A stretch of 64,000 nt of DNA from the NCBI RefSeq assembly GCF_905163445.1, contig NC_053187.1, forward strand, positions 10,540,001-10,604,000, in the 5' to 3' direction. This DNA comes from Pararge aegeria (taxonomy: Eukaryota; Arthropoda; Insecta; Lepidoptera; Nymphalidae). The position numbers were made by a program, and so were the translations under genes. This document shows, piece by piece, positions 61,451 through 64,000 of this stretch; the stretch's first letter is position 1; each line of letters begins with the position of its first letter. The notes beneath the pieces are model-generated. The model was not told the DNA's origin, did no database searches, and was given only the letters and a program-made list of their open reading frames with translations.

Positions 61451-61989
61451 ATCAATTAAAACAAGACTTATAAACACAATTACAACATTATCATATGTTA
61501 TAACGCTAGGCCCTTTGATACAAAACATATAAGACAGGTCAAACATAACTACTATTATCACTAATAACATCAGGACTTTTGAAACCAATTGTTTGTATAG
61601 AGCAACGTATGCTACATAAGCTATCTGTATGAAATAATGCTAGGGCTCCATATATGATACCTGAATAACCCAAAGGATATAAGAGATATACTTATCTGAT
61701 GCTACATCAGGTACAACCATAGTACCAACAACTTTTAACAACTTATCTCAACTCCATCACCAGTATATACGACTCTTGTTTTGCCACAACAATATTTCGT
61801 TAAGTATGTCGTTTCCATTATAAATCATCTATTCCCAATTTGTAACGTTCTATCCACAATACTTTACTTAATCTTCTATTCTCAATTCATTAATTTAAAT
61901 CCGTCCTCACTTTTCTTTTGCCGCCAATCTAACTTGTCAAACTCGCGTCTCCCGCCATAGATCCTATATTTTTCTTTGACAGTCTACTA

Positions 61990-62035
61990 AAGGCCATTAT
62001 GGAAAGGGCGGGAAACTTCGTACATGGCGGACGCG
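61990..62035 (+). promoter_or_regulatory. 5' region motifs: PHO/YY1-like and E2F-like sites
   Basis: GGCCATTATGG (61993-62003) and ACATGGCGGAC carry the GCCAT core of YY1/Pleiohomeotic sites. Between them GGGCGGGAAAC fits an E2F site. Internal LINE promoters often contain YY1-type sites. Motif matches alone are weak evidence. Confidence 0.3.
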
Positions 62036-62289
62036 GTTTTCTCAAATTTTTCTTTGATTTTACTGTAAACTCGTCTTGAAAAGGATTTGGTGTTGTTTAT
62101 ATTGAACTGTAACTTGGCCTGTCAATTTGTGCACACGTGTTAGTGAGATTCCGGTGTAATTTCGGTGTTTTATGTGAATTTACACAGCAGCAGAAATAGT
62201 TGTTATTGGTGATATTCGTATAAATCTAACCGTATTTGGTGTTGGTTAAATATTTATTATGTGTCTGTAGTTATAGTGTTTCCAGTAAA

Positions 62290-63624
62290 ATGGATCTAGA
62301 TACACCTCCTGAGCCGCCCGACCCGGGGGCATCAGCCTCGTCTCGCAAACGACAAGGAGAGGATACCAACGTATATGCGGCCAAAAAAACTATAACTGAT
62401 CCTACTCAGGTAAACCCATCCGTTCAAAGCCTTTACATACATCCTTCCTTCACCGAAGGCGCCAAGTCATACTCTGACGATGATAATGGGCCTTTTATCG
62501 TCCAAGTCTCACGGGAAGTGGAGGACCCATCCTCTGGAGCGTCATTACGGGCTATAAATTTCGGTCAATTCTTGCACAAACACAAAATTGGTTCAATTAT
62601 CCACGACGGCGTCAAAAATATAGGCCGCAACAAAATTACTGTAGAGTTTACTTCTGCCCAAGCTGCCAACAACTTTCTGGTTAGTCCAGTTTTGAAGTTA
62701 TGCAAATATAGAGCTATAATTCCCACATACAACATAACCAGAATGGGGCTGGTGAAAGGAGTTCCCGTGGACTGGTCGATGGACGAGCTTGTTGATTCGC
62801 TAGAGCTCCCGCCTGGCTGTGGTGAGGTTCTGAAATCAAGGCGACTGAACAGAAAATCTGTCACAGAGGGTGTCATCACTTGGGTGCCTACCCAATCTGT
62901 TGTCCTAACCTTCAGGGGGCAAATGCTTCCTGTTAAGGTATATTCATACCACACCTCACTGCCAGTTGAAACATATAAACTTCCAACAATACAGTGCCAG
63001 AACTGCTGCCGTTTTGGCCACATTAAAACAATCTGCAGATCTAAGCCCAGATGCTACAGATGTGCTCAGCCCCATACAGGTGACTCATGTTTGGTCATCA
63101 AGGAATTATCTACATGTTTACACTGCTCTGGTAGTCATTTTGCTACTGATAAAGACTGCCCAGAATTCTCCAGGCAGCAATCTATTAAAATGGTCATGTC
63201 TCAGAATAATAAATCTTACATTGAAGCATCATCTCAGTTTCCTCCTGTCCGCAGGTCCTATGCTGAGATAACAAAAGAAATGTTTACTCCTACTAATGTA
63301 ACTTCCTCCAAAACCTCCTACCGGCAAACAGTTTTCCGCTCTCCTCGTCCCCGAGCTCCTCTAGCAAAGGGCTACGATAAAAAAGCTGTTCAGACTATTG
63401 TCGGTGATTACTCCTCATCCCTTCCTAATGGATGCGCTCTCAACAACAATGTTGAGAACCCTCCCTCCCAAGGTAAAATGCTTGAGTTTATCTCCGAATT
63501 TCTACTTAGTATTGTCGCTCCATGTAGTGAAATTCCCTTACCGCCCAACGTTGCCAAAAACTTAAGCCAACTTTTTAAACTACTCCAAAATGGGCCCAAT
63601 AACCCTGCTACAGTGGAACTGTAA
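62290..63624 (+). CDS. retrotransposon ORF1, Gag-like nucleic acid binding protein
   Basis: 444 aa, binding element RNA and forming the ribonucleoprotein in jockey/I-type LINEs. The start chosen is the ATG at 62290 (a good context, aaaATGG); the frame upstream has no ATG. Residues about 60-220 look like the RRM-like region of this family ('HKIGSIIHDGVKNIGRNKI', then LVKGVPVDWSMDEL). Three zinc knuckles follow: C236-C239-H244-C249, C255-C258-H262-C267 and C276-C279-H283-C290. After these comes the typical CPEFSRQQSIK.VMSQNNKSYIEA stretch. The reading frame is uninterrupted, in contrast to every other LINE piece in the window. It overlaps the start of ORF2 by 35 nt. It could be a recent insertion or a retained gag-like gene. 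Confidence 0.88.
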   Translation: MDLDTPPEPPDPGASASSRKRQGEDTNVYAAKKTITDPTQVNPSVQSLYIHPSFTEGAKSYSDDDNGPFIVQVSREVEDPSSGASLRAINFGQFLHKHKIGSIIHDGVKNIGRNKITVEFTSAQAANNFLVSPVLKLCKYRAIIPTYNITRMGLVKGVPVDWSMDELVDSLELPPGCGEVLKSRRLNRKSVTEGVITWVPTQSVVLTFRGQMLPVKVYSYHTSLPVETYKLPTIQCQNCCRFGHIKTICRSKPRCYRCAQPHTGDSCLVIKELSTCLHCSGSHFATDKDCPEFSRQQSIKMVMSQNNKSYIEASSQFPPVRRSYAEITKEMFTPTNVTSSKTSYRQTVFRSPRPRAPLAKGYDKKAVQTIVGDYSSSLPNGCALNNNVENPPSQGKMLEFISEFLLSIVAPCSEIPLPPNVAKNLSQLFKLLQNGPNNPATVEL

Positions 63625-63700
63625 AAGTTTACGTCCCAAGAAACATGAGTTAACCTTCATAATCCCACCATTCTTCCTCCCAAAGTCCCCCGTCCTTTGA
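63590..63700 (+). pseudogene. ORF2 start, truncated (endonuclease N-terminus)
   Basis: An ATG at 63590 opens MGPITLLQWNCKSLRPKKHEL, the standard beginning of the apurinic-type endonuclease of LINE ORF2 (LQWNCxSL motif). The similarity ends after about 21-25 residues, and the frame stops at TGA 63698-63700. The rest of the endonuclease and the whole reverse transcriptase are gone. Confidence 0.8.
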
Positions 63701-63768
63701 GTGTTAAATGTTTTTTAATGTTTGTTTTCAGTCCTTATTGTAGATTTTTATGTAAATATATAGTAAGT

Positions 63769-63774
63769 AATAAA
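63769..63774 (+). terminator. poly(A) signal of the ORF1-only element
   Basis: AATAAA, 145 nt after the ORF1 stop codon. It would allow a short polyadenylated ORF1 transcript. Confidence 0.5.
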
Positions 63775-64000
63775 ATTAAAGTATAATGTACAAAAAATAT
63801 CCGTGTAAGATATATATGCATGTGTTGTCTGTGTCCTTAGGTTAAAGAGCTAACTAGCTAATAACAACTATTTCTTGGTACAAATTCAAAATTAACTTTT
63901 CATTAGTTTCACCGATCAATCTCCTTCGTGCCTTCTTCATCTACAAGACATTGGCGAAATACCTTGTGCCCAGTTGGCACAGACAAAAGCCATAATCAAG

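Larger units (their letters stand above)
61960..63780 (+). mobile_element. non-LTR retrotransposon lacking ORF2 (half-LINE)
   Basis: A jockey/I-type element with a 5' region of about 330 bp, a complete ORF1 (62290-63624), the first codons of an overlapping ORF2 and then a short 3' part with AATAAA at 63769-63774. About 2.5-3 kb of ORF2 expected for such elements is absent after about 63650. Both boundaries are estimates. No target-site duplication was resolved. Confidence 0.7.

Noticed and set aside
1..64000. CRISPR arrays, operons or bacterial genes
   Set aside because: No regularly spaced repeats. The spliced insect genes and SINEs show a eukaryotic chromosome, so such features are not expected.

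Overview
The window looks like nuclear DNA of a lepidopteran insect. It is AT-rich and intron-bearing, contains several RR-1 cuticular protein genes, and is crowded with tRNA-derived SINEs, 3' ends of non-LTR retrotransposons and Helitron-like fragments of the kind familiar from moths and butterflies. The repeat families I recognise from memory suggest a butterfly, possibly a nymphalid. That is an inference and no species is claimed.

Coding content. Four spliced genes encode secreted cuticular proteins of the CPR family (Rebers-Riddiford chitin-binding domain, RR-1 type). Gene 1 (+, exons between 14683 and 26613) is a short larval-type protein of 133 aa with an 8.8 kb first intron directly after the ATG. 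Gene 2 (-, 31945 to 29530) is 289 aa with a long basic N-terminal extension. Gene 3 (+, 33459 to 36311) is 390 aa with an acidic insertion inside the RR region and a 262-residue Ser/Thr/Glu-rich tail. Gene 4 (+, 47117 to 53252) is 199 aa, resembles endocuticle structural glycoproteins and has strongly biased codons. Every exon chain was joined by hand; phases are consistent and all four proteins carry a signal peptide. In all four, one phase-2 intron splits the serine codon just before the Tyr-Glu that opens the RR core. The later introns lie at four different places. Genes 2 and 3 are divergent, with facing TATA boxes about 1.3 kb apart.

Layout. 1-14.5 kb: no gene, SINEs, LINE tails and a perfect hairpin. 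14.6-26.8 kb: gene 1, its intron 1 filled with repeats. 29.2-36.5 kb: genes 2 and 3. 36.5-47 kb: no gene, several LINE tails, a nested insertion and one orphan TATA/initiator. 47-53.9 kb: gene 4. 53.9-61.9 kb: a non-autonomous Helitron candidate and LINE/SINE debris. 62.0-63.8 kb: a non-LTR retrotransposon with a complete ORF1 (Gag with three zinc knuckles) whose ORF2 is deleted after about 25 codons, resembling a 'half-LINE'.

Function. The four CPR proteins would be secreted by epidermal cells and bind chitin in the procuticle. Their tails differ strongly (proline-rich, basic, mucin-like, amphipathic), which suggests that duplicated chitin-binding modules were given different matrix-facing ends. 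Repeat boundaries are approximate, and most repeat family assignments rest on copies within this window plus memory of lepidopteran repeats.
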